Assembly: GCF_000189635.1 (NCBI RefSeq)
Contig: NW_002476355.1
Coordinates: forward strand, 186,001 to 250,000
Reading direction: 5' to 3'
Length of the DNA stretch: 64,000 nt
Source of the DNA: Tetrahymena thermophila SB210
Taxonomy: Eukaryota > Ciliophora > Oligohymenophorea > Hymenostomatida > Tetrahymenidae
Below the pieces are notes generated by a model. It was not told where the DNA came from and ran no database searches. It worked only from the letters and a program-made list of their open reading frames with translations. A program made the position numbers and the translations under genes. Shown in pieces: positions 28,285 to 39,686 of this stretch (position 1 is its first letter; every line of letters begins with the position of its first letter).

Positions 28285-28329
28285 AGGATTAAAATTCTTG
28301 TGGTAGAGCTACCGCAAGAATAGAATCTT
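28285..28329. other. Strong two-tier hairpin, possible structured RNA
   Basis: Bases 28294-28321 fold into a 12-bp stem (one G-T pair) with a GAGC tetraloop. An outer stem pairs 28285-28290 with 28324-28329 (one G-T pair). The patch is about 40% GC inside DNA that is almost pure A and T. Part of it, TGGTAGAGC, resembles a tRNA D-arm, but there is no matching acceptor or T arm, so this is not a tRNA call. The transcript strand is unknown. Confidence 0.4.
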
Positions 28330-29230
28330 GGAAATGATAAATTAATTTAATTGTTATTTGTAATATTAATATAATTAAAATGAAATATCAGACTTTATGA
28401 TTGTATGCTTTTAAAAAATTTTAAATTATTTTTACTAAAATATATATGAAAGTAAGTATTGTTTTCATAATTTAAAAAAAAATAAAATATTTTATAAATT
28501 TTTAAAAAATTTGTAAAAAAATCTAATTAGAGAATAATTGTAGATATTATTAATTTTCCCTCCCCTTAATACTGTACTATTAAATAGAAAAATATAAAAA
28601 ATAAAATATTTTTATAATATTTAAGTGCAATAATTACTAGAATATTTTCAACATATGACTAACTGTACTATTCTCTAGTTCTTTTAAGTGCATATTTTAA
28701 ATTGGAATATTTATATTAAATGATGAATGCTATACCAACTTTTTTATGATATCTCATCATAAAAACATATTTATAAGTTAATATTATTTATTTATTCTTT
28801 TCATCCAGTTTAATTAAATTAAACTTTCATTAATTGCTGCTATTCAATATTTTTAAATAAAAAAAAATGATATAATAGAATAAGAAATACTAGTCATTCG
28901 AAACAGTAATTATTAATTTTTTAAGAATATTATTTAAATTTATTTTTTTTAATAAAAAAAAGTTTATAAACTCTTCGCTCTATTCCCAATAAGATGTTGA
29001 AATTAATATGAGGTTTGTTTAATTAATAAAGATTATTATTATTATTATTATTTTCAATATAATTAATTTTTCAATTTATTTAAAAATGCTATTTTTCTAA
29101 TAGAAATTCTCAACTTTTTTCATTCATTTTTATTTAAGATATATTTTTTTAGTTATTTTAAATTCATTTTTAATTTTGATTAATATTATTCATTATTCAT
29201 TTTATTATTTAATATTTTTTTTAAAATTTT

Positions 29231-29290
29231 TTACTTTAACACTTACTTTTACTTTAAAAAATCATTTATTTTGTTTTGGATTGAATTTTT
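29231..29290 (+). pseudogene. Eroded LRR module (module 0)
   Basis: This stretch aligns by eye with the exon-end/intron-start joint of the intact modules. TTTAACACTTA matches the exon end TTTGACACTTA, and TTTATTTTGTTTTGGATTG matches the conserved intron start TTTATTTGTTTTGGATTG. The leucine-rich coding part before it is no longer recognisable and the GT donor is gone. It looks like a decayed first copy at the left edge of the array. Confidence 0.4.
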
Positions 29291-29396
29291 TTAATTTAAT
29301 TATTTATGTTTTCAACTTTTACTTTATTTATTTATTTACTAACTAACTAACTATCTAACAAATTATTTATTTACTTTTTCTTCCATATTTAAAAAG

Positions 29397-29486
29397 TTAT
29401 ACTTATGTTGGTAAAATTGATGCTTCAGGCTTAGGTTCTGCTTTAGCAAATCGCACTAATCTCTCAAATTTGGCAATTGATGTTAG
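29397..29486 (+). CDS. LRR exon 1
   Basis: 90 bp; motif VGKIDASGLGSALANRTNL. It departs most from the consensus at its start and has Arg where other modules have the conserved Cys. The intron that follows is 278 bp. Confidence 0.7.
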
Positions 29487-32400
29487 GTAAAAACAGTTTA
29501 TTTGTTTTGGATTATGATATTTTTAGTAATAAATATGAATTTAAAACAACAAAACTCATTAATTTATTATATTGAATTTTCGATTTATTTTTTATTGTGC
29601 TTGCGTTTTTTTTCATACTACTTTTCTTAATTTTACTTATTTTTTTATTTTCGAATTTGCTTTTATTATAAATTAATTAATTTCTTATTATTTCATATTT
29701 TTTCTATATTTTTTCCTTCTAACTAACTAATGAATTAAACATTTTTTATTCCATATTTAAAAAGTTACGATTAAATTGGTGATTAAGGTGCATCTGATTT
29801 AGGTTCTGCTTTTAAAAATTGCGCTAATGTCTCAAATTTGACCCTTAATCTTACGTAAAAATAGTTTTGTTTTGGATTGTGATATTTACAGTTATGAAAT
29901 TAAATTAATTTAAAACAATATTTCTCTTTTAATTTATTTATTAGTTTTTATTTGATTTATTTTTCTTTTTCTTTTTCTTTATTATTCTAGTTGTGCTTCT
30001 TTTTTTTTATTTTTCTTAATTTAACTCATTTATTTTTTTATTTTCAGCTTTTGTTTTTTTTTTAATTAATTAATTTCTTGTTATTTCATATTTTTTCTAG
30101 TTTACTCTTTCTAACTAACTAATTAACTAAATATTTTTTCTTCGTTATTTAAAAAGTGACAATTAAATTGGTAATGAAGGTATATCAAACTTATGTTCTG
30201 GTTTAGCAAATTGCACTAATCTATCAAATTTGACACTTTATCTTCGGTAAAAACAGTTTACTTTTTTTGGATTATGATATTTTTAGTAAAAGAAATAGAT
30301 GGATTTAAAACAATATTACTCTTATAATTTGTTTACTAGCTTTTTATTTGGCTTATTTTTTATTTTCTTTTTTATTATAATAATTGTGTTTTGATTTGTT
30401 TTTTCTATCTTTGTTAATTTAACTCATTTTTTTCATTTCAATTTTTGCTTTTATTAGTAATTAATTTATTTCTTATTATTTTATATTTTTTCCTTTTAGC
30501 TGATAGACTTATTAATTATATATTTTTCTTCAATATTTAAAAAGTTAGAATTAAATTGGTGAATTTGGTGGATTATGCTTAGGTTCTGCTTTAGCTAACT
30601 GCACTAATCTCTCAAATTTGAAACTTTATCTAAGGTAATAACAGTTTATTTGTTTTGGATTGTGATATTTTTAGTTATAAAAATGAATTAAAAACAATAG
30701 AATTCTTTTAATTTTTTTTTCGATTTTTATTTAATTTATTTTTACTTTTATTATCATTGTTTTTTTTTTCTTCTATTTTTCCATTTTTTTTCAAATTTTG
30801 CTTTTAATATAAATTAATTCATTTTTTATTTAATATTTTATTTTATTTCTTCTTTTTTCCTTCTAAATAATTAATTAATTATTCATTTTTTCTTTAATAT
30901 CTAAAAAGTAAGAATTAAATTGGTGATAGAGGTGTGTCAGGCTTAGGATCTAAATTAGCAAATTGCACTAATCTCTCAGATTTAACACTTGAACTTATGT
31001 AAAAATAGTTTATTTGTTTTGAATTGTGATATTTTTAGTGAAAAAAAAATAAATAAATTTAAAACAATATAACTATTTTAATTTGTTTATTAGCTTTTTA
31101 TTTTATTTTTAATTTTTGTTTTATTTTTTTCCTTTGTATCTTTCTTAATTAAACTAATTTTTATATTTAAATTTTACTTTTGATATTAATTAATTCATCT
31201 CTTATTATTTCATATTTTTTCTACTTTATTCCTTCTAACTAACTAATTTATTAAATACTTTTTCTTCAATATTTTAAAAAGTGGCAGTAAAATTGGTGAT
31301 GAGGGTGTATAAGGCTTAGGTTCTGCTTTTTCAAATTGCACAAATCTCTCTAATTTGAAACTTCTACTTAGGTAAAAATAGCTAATTATTATTGGATAAT
31401 AATATTTGTAGTTATTAGCTTTAAATAATTTATTTTTCTTTTTCTTGTTTATAAGAATTGTGTTTTTTTTGCTTATTTTTTTATTTTCAAATTTTAATTT
31501 TATTATTAATATATTTATTTCTTATTATTTTATATTTTTTCTTCCATTTTACTTCAAACCTACTTACTTACTTACTAACTAAAAAACTAATTAATTAAAT
31601 GTATTTTATTAAATATTTAAAAAGTGGCAATTAAATTTATGCATTTGGTGCATAAGGCTTAGGTTCTGGTTTGGCAAATTGCACTAATCTCTTAAATTTG
31701 ACACTTGATCTTAGGTAAAAACAATTTATTTGCTTTGATTGTAAAATTTTTAGTTATAAAACGAATTTAAAACAATATAATTTTTTTATTTGTTTATTAG
31801 CTTTTTATTTAAATTATTTTGTTTATTGATGATTTTTTCTTCCTTTTTTCCTTCTAACTTATTAATTAATTACATATTTTTTCTTTAATATTTAAAAAGT
31901 GTCAATTAAATTGGTACATTGGGTGCATCAGAGTTAGGTTCTGCTTTAGCAAATTGCACTAATCTCTCAAATTTGACACTTAATCTTATGTAATAACAGT
32001 TTATTTGTTTGTTTTGGATTGTGATATTTTTAGTTATAAAAATGAATTTAAAACTAAAAAACTTTATTAAATTTGTTTATTAGCTTTTTATTTTATTTTA
32101 TTTGTTTATTAAGATTTTATTTTATTATTTTTCTCTTCTATCTTTCTTAATTTAGCTGCTTTTTTATATTCAACTTTTACTTTTATTTATTAATTAAATA
32201 TTATTTTATATTTTTTCTTTACTTTTTCCTTCTAACTAACTAATTAATTATAAATTTTTATTTCAATCTTTAAAAAGGTACAATTAAATTGGTGCGATCG
32301 GTGCATTAAGCTTAAGTTCTGGTTTAGCAAACTGCACTAAACTCTTATATTTGAAACTTGGTCTTAAGTAGTTTATTTTTTTTGGGTTGTTATATTTTAA

Positions 32401-32669
32401 TATATACAAATAAATGAATTTAAAACAAAATAATTGTTTTAATTTGCTTATTATTTGATTTATTTATTTTTATTCTGCTAATTTTTTTTTATTTATTAAT
32501 TTTAAATATAATTTTTAATTTAAAATTTTTGTTGTATTTAATTGTTTTTGTAATTTATTCTACTTATAATAAAAGTTTTAACGAAATCAATGAATCATAA
32601 TAATAATGGAAAGTTAAAAACAATTGTCTCAAACTAAAAAATTTAGTTGTTCTTCAAATACAATTCTGA
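29397..32669 (+). CDS. Leucine-rich-repeat protein gene, one repeat per exon (5' end unresolved)
   Basis: Ten exons can be read: nine of exactly 90 bp and a terminal one. Each 90-bp exon follows an AAAAAG acceptor, encodes 30 residues of the form xNQIGDxGAxxLGSALANCTNL followed by SNLTLxL, and ends at a GTAA/GTAG donor. All introns are phase 2, so the modules join in frame in any number. The terminal exon ends LKLKNLVVLQIQF-TGA. The repeat resembles ribonuclease-inhibitor-type LRRs common in ciliate hypothetical and kinase-linked proteins. No kinase or other domain is visible here. About 300 residues are readable. No start exon was found, so the gene may be 5'-truncated or may begin with an unrecognised exon farther left. 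It lies on the opposite strand from the membrane-protein array and splits it three and three. Confidence 0.72.
29765..29854 (+). CDS. LRR exon 2
   Basis: 90 bp; motif IGDQGASDLGSAFKNCANV. Gln codons TAA are used at consensus Gln positions. The intron that follows is 302 bp. Confidence 0.72.
30157..30246 (+). CDS. LRR exon 3
   Basis: 90 bp; motif IGNEGISNLCSGLANCTNL. The intron that follows is 298 bp. Confidence 0.72.
30545..30634 (+). CDS. LRR exon 4
   Basis: 90 bp; motif IGEFGGLCLGSALANCTNL. It uses TAG as Gln at its start. The intron that follows is 274 bp. Confidence 0.72.
30909..30998 (+). CDS. LRR exon 5
   Basis: 90 bp; motif IGDRGVSGLGSKLANCTNL. The intron that follows is 283 bp. Confidence 0.72.
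31282..31371 (+). CDS. LRR exon 6
   Basis: 90 bp; motif IGDEGVQGLGSAFSNCTNL, with TAA as Gln inside the motif. The intron that follows is 253 bp. Confidence 0.72.
31625..31714 (+). CDS. LRR exon 7
   Basis: 90 bp; motif IYAFGAQGLGSGLANCTNL. The intron that follows is the shortest, 185 bp, and lacks part of the sequence shared by the others. Confidence 0.72.
31900..31989 (+). CDS. LRR exon 8
   Basis: 90 bp; motif IGTLGASELGSALANCTNL. The intron that follows is 288 bp. Confidence 0.72.
32278..32367 (+). CDS. LRR exon 9
   Basis: 90 bp; motif IGAIGALSLSSGLANCTKL. Its donor is GTAGTT rather than GTAA. The intron to the terminal exon is 208 bp. Confidence 0.7.
32576..32669 (+). CDS. LRR terminal exon
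   Basis: After an AAAAG acceptor the required phase (one base, then whole codons) gives 30 sense codons and TGA at 32667-32669. The end NCLKLKNLVVLQIQF fits a last, capping leucine-rich repeat. Three consecutive TAA codons read as Gln. This exon makes the array a gene with a real 3' end rather than a loose set of repeats. Confidence 0.65.
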
Positions 32670-32756
32670 TGATAAGCAAGTAGTGAAAAAATGATGAATA
32701 AATATTAAATATTTGAATAATAGAATATAATATGTTAAAAATATAATATATATGTA

Positions 32757-32789
32757 TAGCACCCTAGGGTACTGCCTTTTTCAAGGCTA
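32757..32789. other. Palindrome plus hairpin downstream of the LRR gene
   Basis: ACCCTAGGGT (32761-32770) is a perfect 10-bp palindrome. Four bases later GCCTT-TTTC-AAGGC (32774-32787) forms a 5-bp hairpin. The site begins 88 bases after the LRR stop codon and is the only GC-rich spot nearby. It may sit in the 3' UTR or mark a transcript end. Confidence 0.3.
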
Positions 32790-33595
32790 CATACAAATAG
32801 AATACATATGCAGATTTTTTAAAAAGATAATTTAGATAAATACAATACATTTTTTATTTGATACCCTCTTTTACGCATTCAATTAAAATTATAATTTTTA
32901 CTTCTAGATTACATATTAGATAAAAAAATTGATCTTCTTTTGAATAAATATAACTAAATATTAATTTTACTATTATTAAAATAAAATTTTAAGAATTAAA
33001 TAAAGTTGTATTTAAGTAAATATAATTTTATATTTTTGATTCATTTTTATTTATAATTAGATTATTTTTTGTCTTTAAATTTAATCTTTTTTTCAAAAAT
33101 GTTATAATATCAAATTTAATATTATATTCATATTTGAAGAAAGAATATTTTAATAATTTTAATCAAATTGTATATTTTATTATTATTATAATTTGCTCAA
33201 TAAATATAAATAGAAAGTTGAATTAATTTAGAAAGTTTAATCTTAAAATTTTATGTAATTTATTTTTTAATTCAAACAAAGAGTAAGTAAAATTATAAAT
33301 TTTTAATGAAAGATATTCTTCAATATTATCTTTTATATTGCTTACATTTGCTGTTAATAATAATTTGAATTAAGTCTCTCAATCCATCCCTAATTTACTA
33401 TATAAAATTAAAAGATGAAAGTAAATATTAATATGGATATTATTTTTAAATGAAAATAAATAAATAAATTTCTTTTTCTATTGTATTTTTTCTTTGCTTT
33501 AACAAATATGCAAATATTAAGTTTGTTTTTCAAAATATATTTATATTATTTATCTTTTTATTTTAGATAATATAATTTCTTCAATTTCATATTGA

Positions 33596-33663
33596 TTTGC
33601 CTTCATTTTTTTTCAAGGCAAAATTTCTATCAGGTTCGAAACCTGTTTCAAAACCTTTTTTTT
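33596..33663 (+). other. Tandem hairpins followed by T8, possible small RNA
   Basis: An 8-bp stem TTTGCCTT/AAGGCAAA (33596-33603 with 33615-33622) is followed by a perfect 6-bp stem CAGGTT-CGA-AACCTG (33631-33645) and then T8 at 33656-33663. The second stem contains GGTTCGAAACC, which fits the RNA polymerase III B-box consensus, and T8 could terminate pol III. No acceptor stem or D arm was found, so it is not a tRNA. T runs are common here, so the evidence is modest. Confidence 0.3.
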
Positions 33664-33869
33664 ATTTATTTTAATTTTTTAAATATTATATTAAATAATA
33701 TTTATTATTCTACTAATTCTATATTTCTAACTCTAGAAATAATTTTCTGAAAATAGCTATAAGTATTAATTTAAACATTTTATAGGTATTATTCTTATTA
33801 AATATAAATTTAACTTTACAAGTAAAATAAAAATATTGATTTATTAATTAATTAATTTTAAGATTTATT

Positions 33870-36800
33870 TCATTTTTATTTAAAATATTTTAATGCTAGC
33901 TCATTTTTAAGAATCATGTCAATATGAAAGTTAGTTAAAAGTAGCTTTATTTAGCTGATTTCTTTTTTAAATTTTTTGTAAAGGGATACCCATACTACTG
34001 AAATAGCAAAAAAGATTAATATCATCTGAGCAATTATTAATATTGTAAATACCTCAATTATATACTCAGAGTATTTCTCGTTTTAGTTTAAAAAGAAGTT
34101 CTCAAATGAGAAAATTAATTACTGTATAAGAATGTTCGAATTTTAAATATCAATAAGATTATTTTTAGTAAATTGTAATTTTATTATGCTTTGTGTTACA
34201 TTTTGCTACAAGGAATTTGTTTCAGTCTGTATTGCTGCATATTATTCGTACATAAAAAACCAATCTTTGTATAAATTTGTTAAATATTCAAATGATAATA
34301 TGAATCCTCTTTAAAAACTACCACTTAATAATTTTTAGCATTATTAACTGGTTAAGCGGCTTTTCAAATAAAAATTTTTTGTTTATTCTATATTGATCTA
34401 ATCAATATAATTGCATACGTTATCCAATAGCAAATTATCGAAGTATATTTATCTTTGAGAATAGTCGTATCTTGAGCTAGTTTCATAATTTGTTAGGCTT
34501 TTTATGCCATCCATGACATTTTCAGTTTACTAAGTAACATTTTTTCCAAATAAATAAAAAAAGTTGAAATTAAAATACGGTTGAACAAAAGCTATTTCCC
34601 AGATCTTATAATGAACTACTTAAGAGATAAGAATAAATTATGAAGCACTTAAAAGAATTTATCTTTAAGTTAACGCAGTTAGCGATTCATCTACAAATAA
34701 ATTAATACTTATTAAATTAAAAGCTGGATGAACCATGAAAGGCAATATTATTAATATAGAAATTAAAACGTATTTGAATTTAAAAGCCTTTTCTTTGCTG
34801 AAAGATGCTATTTGCCTTGATCGTTTAGAAACTTGCTTAGTTTTAAATGATGAATCAAACTATTTAATATTGCTTAAGAAATTCTATTTATTATTATTAT
34901 TACTCTCTTACTATTATATTTAAGAGTCAAATACTTGCAAAAGGTGATTTGTACTTATTGACTTCATTGTTTATTTTAAATCGAATTATTAACTTTTTAT
35001 TTTATTTTGATTTTCCTTTTTTTCAAATTATTCTAAATAGCTGGAATAAATGGTAAGTATATTTATGTAATACTGCAAAAGGGAAGGAGGAAACGATCCC
35101 AAAAGCTTAATTATTTAGTATTATTGAGACTTAAAATAAATCAAGAATGGAACTGCAATAATTACTAAGCAAATTCCAGAAACTAATATCTAAATTAATT
35201 ACTCTAATTAGGTTTATTTAAGATTTTCATATTAGTTAATTAGTTAATCATTAATCATCACTTGAATTTGTGATACTGCACTGTTAAAGACCTAAATGTT
35301 TCCAAAAACAACTGATTCAGGGTAGTATTCGCCCTTGATTCCTTGCAAGTATAACTAATTCAAACATGACTGAAATAAAAGCATAGTGTATAAAATCGTA
35401 TTATTCGCAACTTAGTGAGTATAAATTGTATGATCATAAAAATCACTCATTGTTTATATCTTAGTTTCTGAAATATATTTAAAGAATTCTTCATCTCTAG
35501 ACTAAAGAATGTTATTAATATTTTTGCTAAATTACTTAACTGCATTTATTGATTGATTTTTACTAATATTTTATCTGAAAGCTAGCTCAGTAATATTTTT
35601 GGAAGGATCTGAAGGATCCACCATTAAGCGATTTAAATTTAAAACATTTTAAAAATTAAAAGCAATTATTGAAAAAGACTGTTCTTTGGTAAATTAAAAA
35701 ACTGATTCGTTTATTATTGTAGCAGAATTAAATTTTTTAAACAAATTTGAAATAGAATCCAAATTATTTTTATTCAAAAAATAAAAGGCTAGAACACTTG
35801 CTTAGAGAAAAATAATTGAGGTTAAACCTGTGAAAATAATAATTCTTATAATTTAAGTATTCTAGTTTTAAGTAATTTTATTTGTGATTCTTTTTCTCAA
35901 AGACAATTATGTGCTTTTGTTCCCATTAAATGAATTTTTATAATATTAATCTTCTTCATTGATCGGAATAATTTTTTTTTACTTTTTAACATAATTATTT
36001 GAGTTATTTTTGAGGATTTATTTTTTAATATACTGGCTTTTGTTTATTGAAAACTCTTCATCTCTAATGTTTGCCTATACTTAATTTCTTATTTATTTAT
36101 TTTTTTAAGAAATACTTTAATTTGAATCTGAAGATTTTTCTGCCTAACTCTAATTAAAGCTGCTAATAATAAAAGGTTTATAATTAATATTTTAACAATT
36201 TATTGTATTATTCACATTGATATTAGATTATTGGTAGATATTTAATGATTTTTAATGCAATTAATTAGTGTAAATACTTTTTTATTTCAGACTAGAAAAA
36301 TCTTAACTTTTATCTAATGTTGAAGAGGAAAAACAATTAATATTTGATTAATTCTAACGAGAATTAGGAATTAAAAATCTATTAGATTAATTAAATAAAT
36401 ATTAAAAGCTGTTTATTTCATGCTTTGAAGATAAAATTTCACTTTGTAATTCTTACTAACTCTATTTTAAAGCTGAGTTATTTTAAAGATACTTATATTA
36501 AGAGTTTATTCTTTCTGTATTTATATTTTCTTCTCTCCCTATCTCATTAGTATTTATATTCGAAAACTTACTACAAACATTTAATTAAGTGTAATTTTCC
36601 AAATTATTATTTTACTCTAACTTAGAATTATTAATAAATTCTTCATTTTTTCCAAAGATCTTCTAATTATCTAAAGATAATATTTAGAATATATCATCTT
36701 TAATAGGCGAGTAGTCTTAAATTTCTGAATTATTTTCATTATTTTTTTAACCAATTTCATCTTCTTAAAATATAAAATCTATATTCAGATGCCTGCTTAA

Positions 36801-39686
36801 TAAATTAAGCTAGGTTTTTTTATCTAAAATAGATTTTTATTCTGTAAATTCTTCAATCTCTAGGTATTTAATATGCTTCATATGCTTTGATTAAAGACTC
36901 CTTATCTTAAATACTAAAGAGAATATTCTATCTTCATTTTAAATGGTTTTTTATATAAAGGTTTAAAGTTTTGCCAATTTTTAATTCTTTTTATAAGTCT
37001 TTTTGAGCAGTAGGCATGTTTAATACAAATTTTCTTCATCTTCTGTTTACAGGAGAGCTTTATTTTCTTAAATCTACCCAAGCAACGGAATAAAATAACA
37101 AACTAGCTTATCCTTCAATTCGTCTTTTTTAATAAAATAATATTTTTTAATAAAAATGAATGATAAATAATTAAATATTTTTAAATTAATTTTTATAAAT
37201 TTAATTTTCTTAAAAGCAGATAGTGAAAATGAAATAAATTACTTAATGAATAATCTTCTGAAAATATTTTTTCATAAATGAAGCTACTGATGTCAGTGAT
37301 TTAAAACGATTCATTAAAAATGATATAATGTTTAGAATCTTATATTTTTTTAATTAAAGTCGTTACACCGAAATCATTTGAGAATTTTTCAGTTTTTATT
37401 CTTATATTTATTGGAAATATGAAGCCTTTACCGTTTAAAGCAAATGTAAATCTCTCACCTATTTAAAGATAAAAGTATTTTTTTATTTAATTTAGTTATA
37501 ATTTAATTACCTTAGTTTAAAACACAGTCAATGTTTCCAAAGTTTATAAATTCATTAACTGACAATTTGTGAGCGTCATGCAATACCTTTGGTAGTAAGT
37601 AAGAGGTATCTTTTCCAATAATGCTAATTTATTCCATTTCGAATATTTACTCAAAATTTTTTGAAACTCTTTTAACGTCAATTGATTAACCAATAAGACT
37701 GCAGTAAACTGAGCAACACTATGGAGAAAATACTTATTCTTAAAAAGCATATTATTTTTAATTCTAATCTTGCTATTTTTTCAACTTTTTCCTAGAAAAA
37801 TTATAAAAATCTAAAGTAATTTAAAATATTTGTGAAAGGTTGTTAAGAGCATAATTATTTATATGAATATCATATAGTTATTTTTAAAGAGCTCTAACAT
37901 TTTGAATTCCATTTAAATTATTCTATGAGATATTTATAAGCTCGTCTAAATTAAAGTAATCCGAACAAAGATATTTAAAGTATTCTATTTATTTATAAGT
38001 CTATGTTTTTAAGCTGAATTAGAATTCATTCATAAGCGCATCAAAAGTAATTGGGTCATACATTTTAATTTTTTAATTTTCACTTATTTAATGAACAAAA
38101 TTCTAGCTATCATATGAAGAAACTCTATCAATAAGAATCTTTGTATAAATTAAACAGCTCCAATCTTTATGTTTGGTGAATTCTTATTCTATTTTTAACA
38201 GCTCTTAATATGATTTATTTGCATTTCTTGCTTGCTCTATTAAAAAACTTAAGTATGAAAACACAATATACTTTTTATGAAAATAGTCGACCTAATTTAA
38301 ATAATTCTAATATAAATTAATTATGTAATTCAACACAAACTATTTTCTGAATTATTATCCTAAAATATCTTCTATGTTTCTGTTTGAAGGATAACTGCTA
38401 AACTAGTCCTAAATATATTGAAGAGAAATTTAATTGTTTTTTTTTTTTTTTGAAGAAGAGAATATTAAAATTTATCAATTGAAATTACTGGTGTGAATTT
38501 AGAGCAAAAGCAGAATTATTAAGATTTGACCTTTTGACATTAATTAATGTGATTAATGTATAAGCTTTCAAAAAAAACTCCTTGTTTATGCTCCATATAG
38601 TCTTCATAGAAATAATTTTAATTTTAACTAATCAGCCTAATAAATATATCTAATTAATGAGGTGAAAAGTTAGAGAGATCTTCACAGCAAATACCCATTC
38701 TATAAATATTTCTTTCGACCTTCTTTTTTAATTATATCCCTAATTTGGCAGATATAGGTATTATGATCAACACAAAGAAAGCAAATGAATTAGAAGGGTT
38801 TAAAAAGCTAATTAATGCAACGATACTAATTAGCAGTTGGAAGCAACAGAATTAAGCATAAACTAAAGAAAAAAATAGTGAATAATATTTTTTTCTATAA
38901 AAATAAGCACAAATTTTGAATAAAGAATAAAACAAAAAAATTATCAAAGAATATTCTTATTTCGATATCTAAGATAGAAAACAGCAAACACCAGCTATGA
39001 GATCAATTAAAATATCAACTCTGGTAAAAGCTTTAGATAATTAATCAGTATCATCAAAGGTATAATCGTAATCATGAGCTGCCTAAATTAAAGCTTTAAG
39101 AGAAAAAATTAATAAATTTGTTGACTGGTTGTAAATTAATTTTACCTGTTCCCCAAGTAAAGATGAAATTCAAATAGCATAATATATGAGTTGAAAGAAG
39201 AGAAGAAGTGCTAATCATTATTGTAGTGGCTTCTAAACTAGGTAAGAAAAGCAAATAATTATATACCGAGAAAATAAATGATGGAATTAAGCTTATCCTT
39301 TTTAATTTAGCATGTTTATTTTTTATAATCCGAGAGTAAATGAATAAACCCAAGCATGAGAAAATCAAAAATAAATTGATGAATAATGTAAAAGTGAAAG
39401 ATATAGTTTGAGCTGTGTTTATGTCAAATAATAACTAGAAAAGTCTATAGAAGGAGCTGTATTAAAAAAGCTATTTACAATAATTAAGCTGTTCTGTTTA
39501 GAGCTCTGTAATTTTAACTCCATTGTTTACAAAAGCCATATTTAACTCTTGGAAGAATCTTAAAACAATAAGAGCTAAAGAAATAGAAAAATTTCTTTGA
39601 AAAGACCTAAAGGCAACCCAAAATATTTCAACATAATATGAAGTAAAAATAGATTGAATTTAAGCCTTATCCTTAATAGTATTCAT
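33870..39686 (-). CDS. TmcB-like multi-pass membrane protein with PAS-like domain, copy 4
   Basis: Exons are 39686-39146, 39093-38489, 38408-37511, 37458-37243 and 37123-33870. They sum to 5514 nt (1837 aa) with introns of 52, 80, 52 and 119 bp. The start is AAAATG (MNTIKDKAQIQ). N-terminal helices are plain in exon 1 (LFLIFSCLGLFIYS, SVYNYLLFLPSLE). The PAS-like core reads IIGKDTSYLLPK then HKLSVNEF, so its central residues differ more from the other copies. Exon 4 keeps the 216-nt length. The linker is Asn/Ile-rich. The C-terminal helices end in SLYKKFKKEISQIKLLLTN. Intron 2 has a 14-base T run (plus strand). This is the first member to the right of the LRR gene and has the shortest intron 4. 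Function is unknown, as for the other copies. Confidence 0.87.

Larger units (their letters stand above)
26154..29230. other. Gene-free interval left of the LRR gene
   Basis: About 3 kb of very AT-rich DNA lies upstream of copy 3 and upstream of the plus-strand LRR gene. I found no convincing first exon for the LRR gene. A 13-codon ATG-to-donor stretch at 28867-28905 (MIQQNKKYQ..., AAAATG context, then GTAATT) is possible, but its splice phase does not match the LRR modules. The interval contains the shared upstream motif of copy 3 (26366-26380), a strong hairpin at 28285-28329 and an ATT run at 29030-29052. Confidence 0.5.
32670..33869. other. Convergent spacer between the LRR gene and copy 4
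   Basis: The LRR gene and copy 4 are transcribed towards each other here. The 1.2 kb is AT-rich and shows no gene. It contains two small GC-richer hairpin sites, at 32757-32789 and 33596-33663. Confidence 0.55.

Noticed and set aside
28294-28321. Possible tRNA from the TGGTAGAGC D-arm-like string
   Set aside because: No acceptor stem, anticodon arm or T arm can be built around it; the bases form a simple long hairpin instead.
28867-28905. First exon of the LRR gene (MIQQNKKYQ...)
   Set aside because: The start context and donor are plausible, but the splice phase is 0 while all LRR modules need phase 2, and no linking exon was seen.
29397-32367. Non-coding minisatellite of about 370 bp period
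   Set aside because: Every unit keeps a 90-bp open segment with the same splice ends and LRR pattern, and the last joins in phase to a terminal exon.
33631-33663. tRNA 3' half (GGTTCGAAACC plus T run)
   Set aside because: The T-arm-like stem is present, but no D arm or complementary acceptor sequence lies 60-90 bases upstream, so it is kept only as a structured site.
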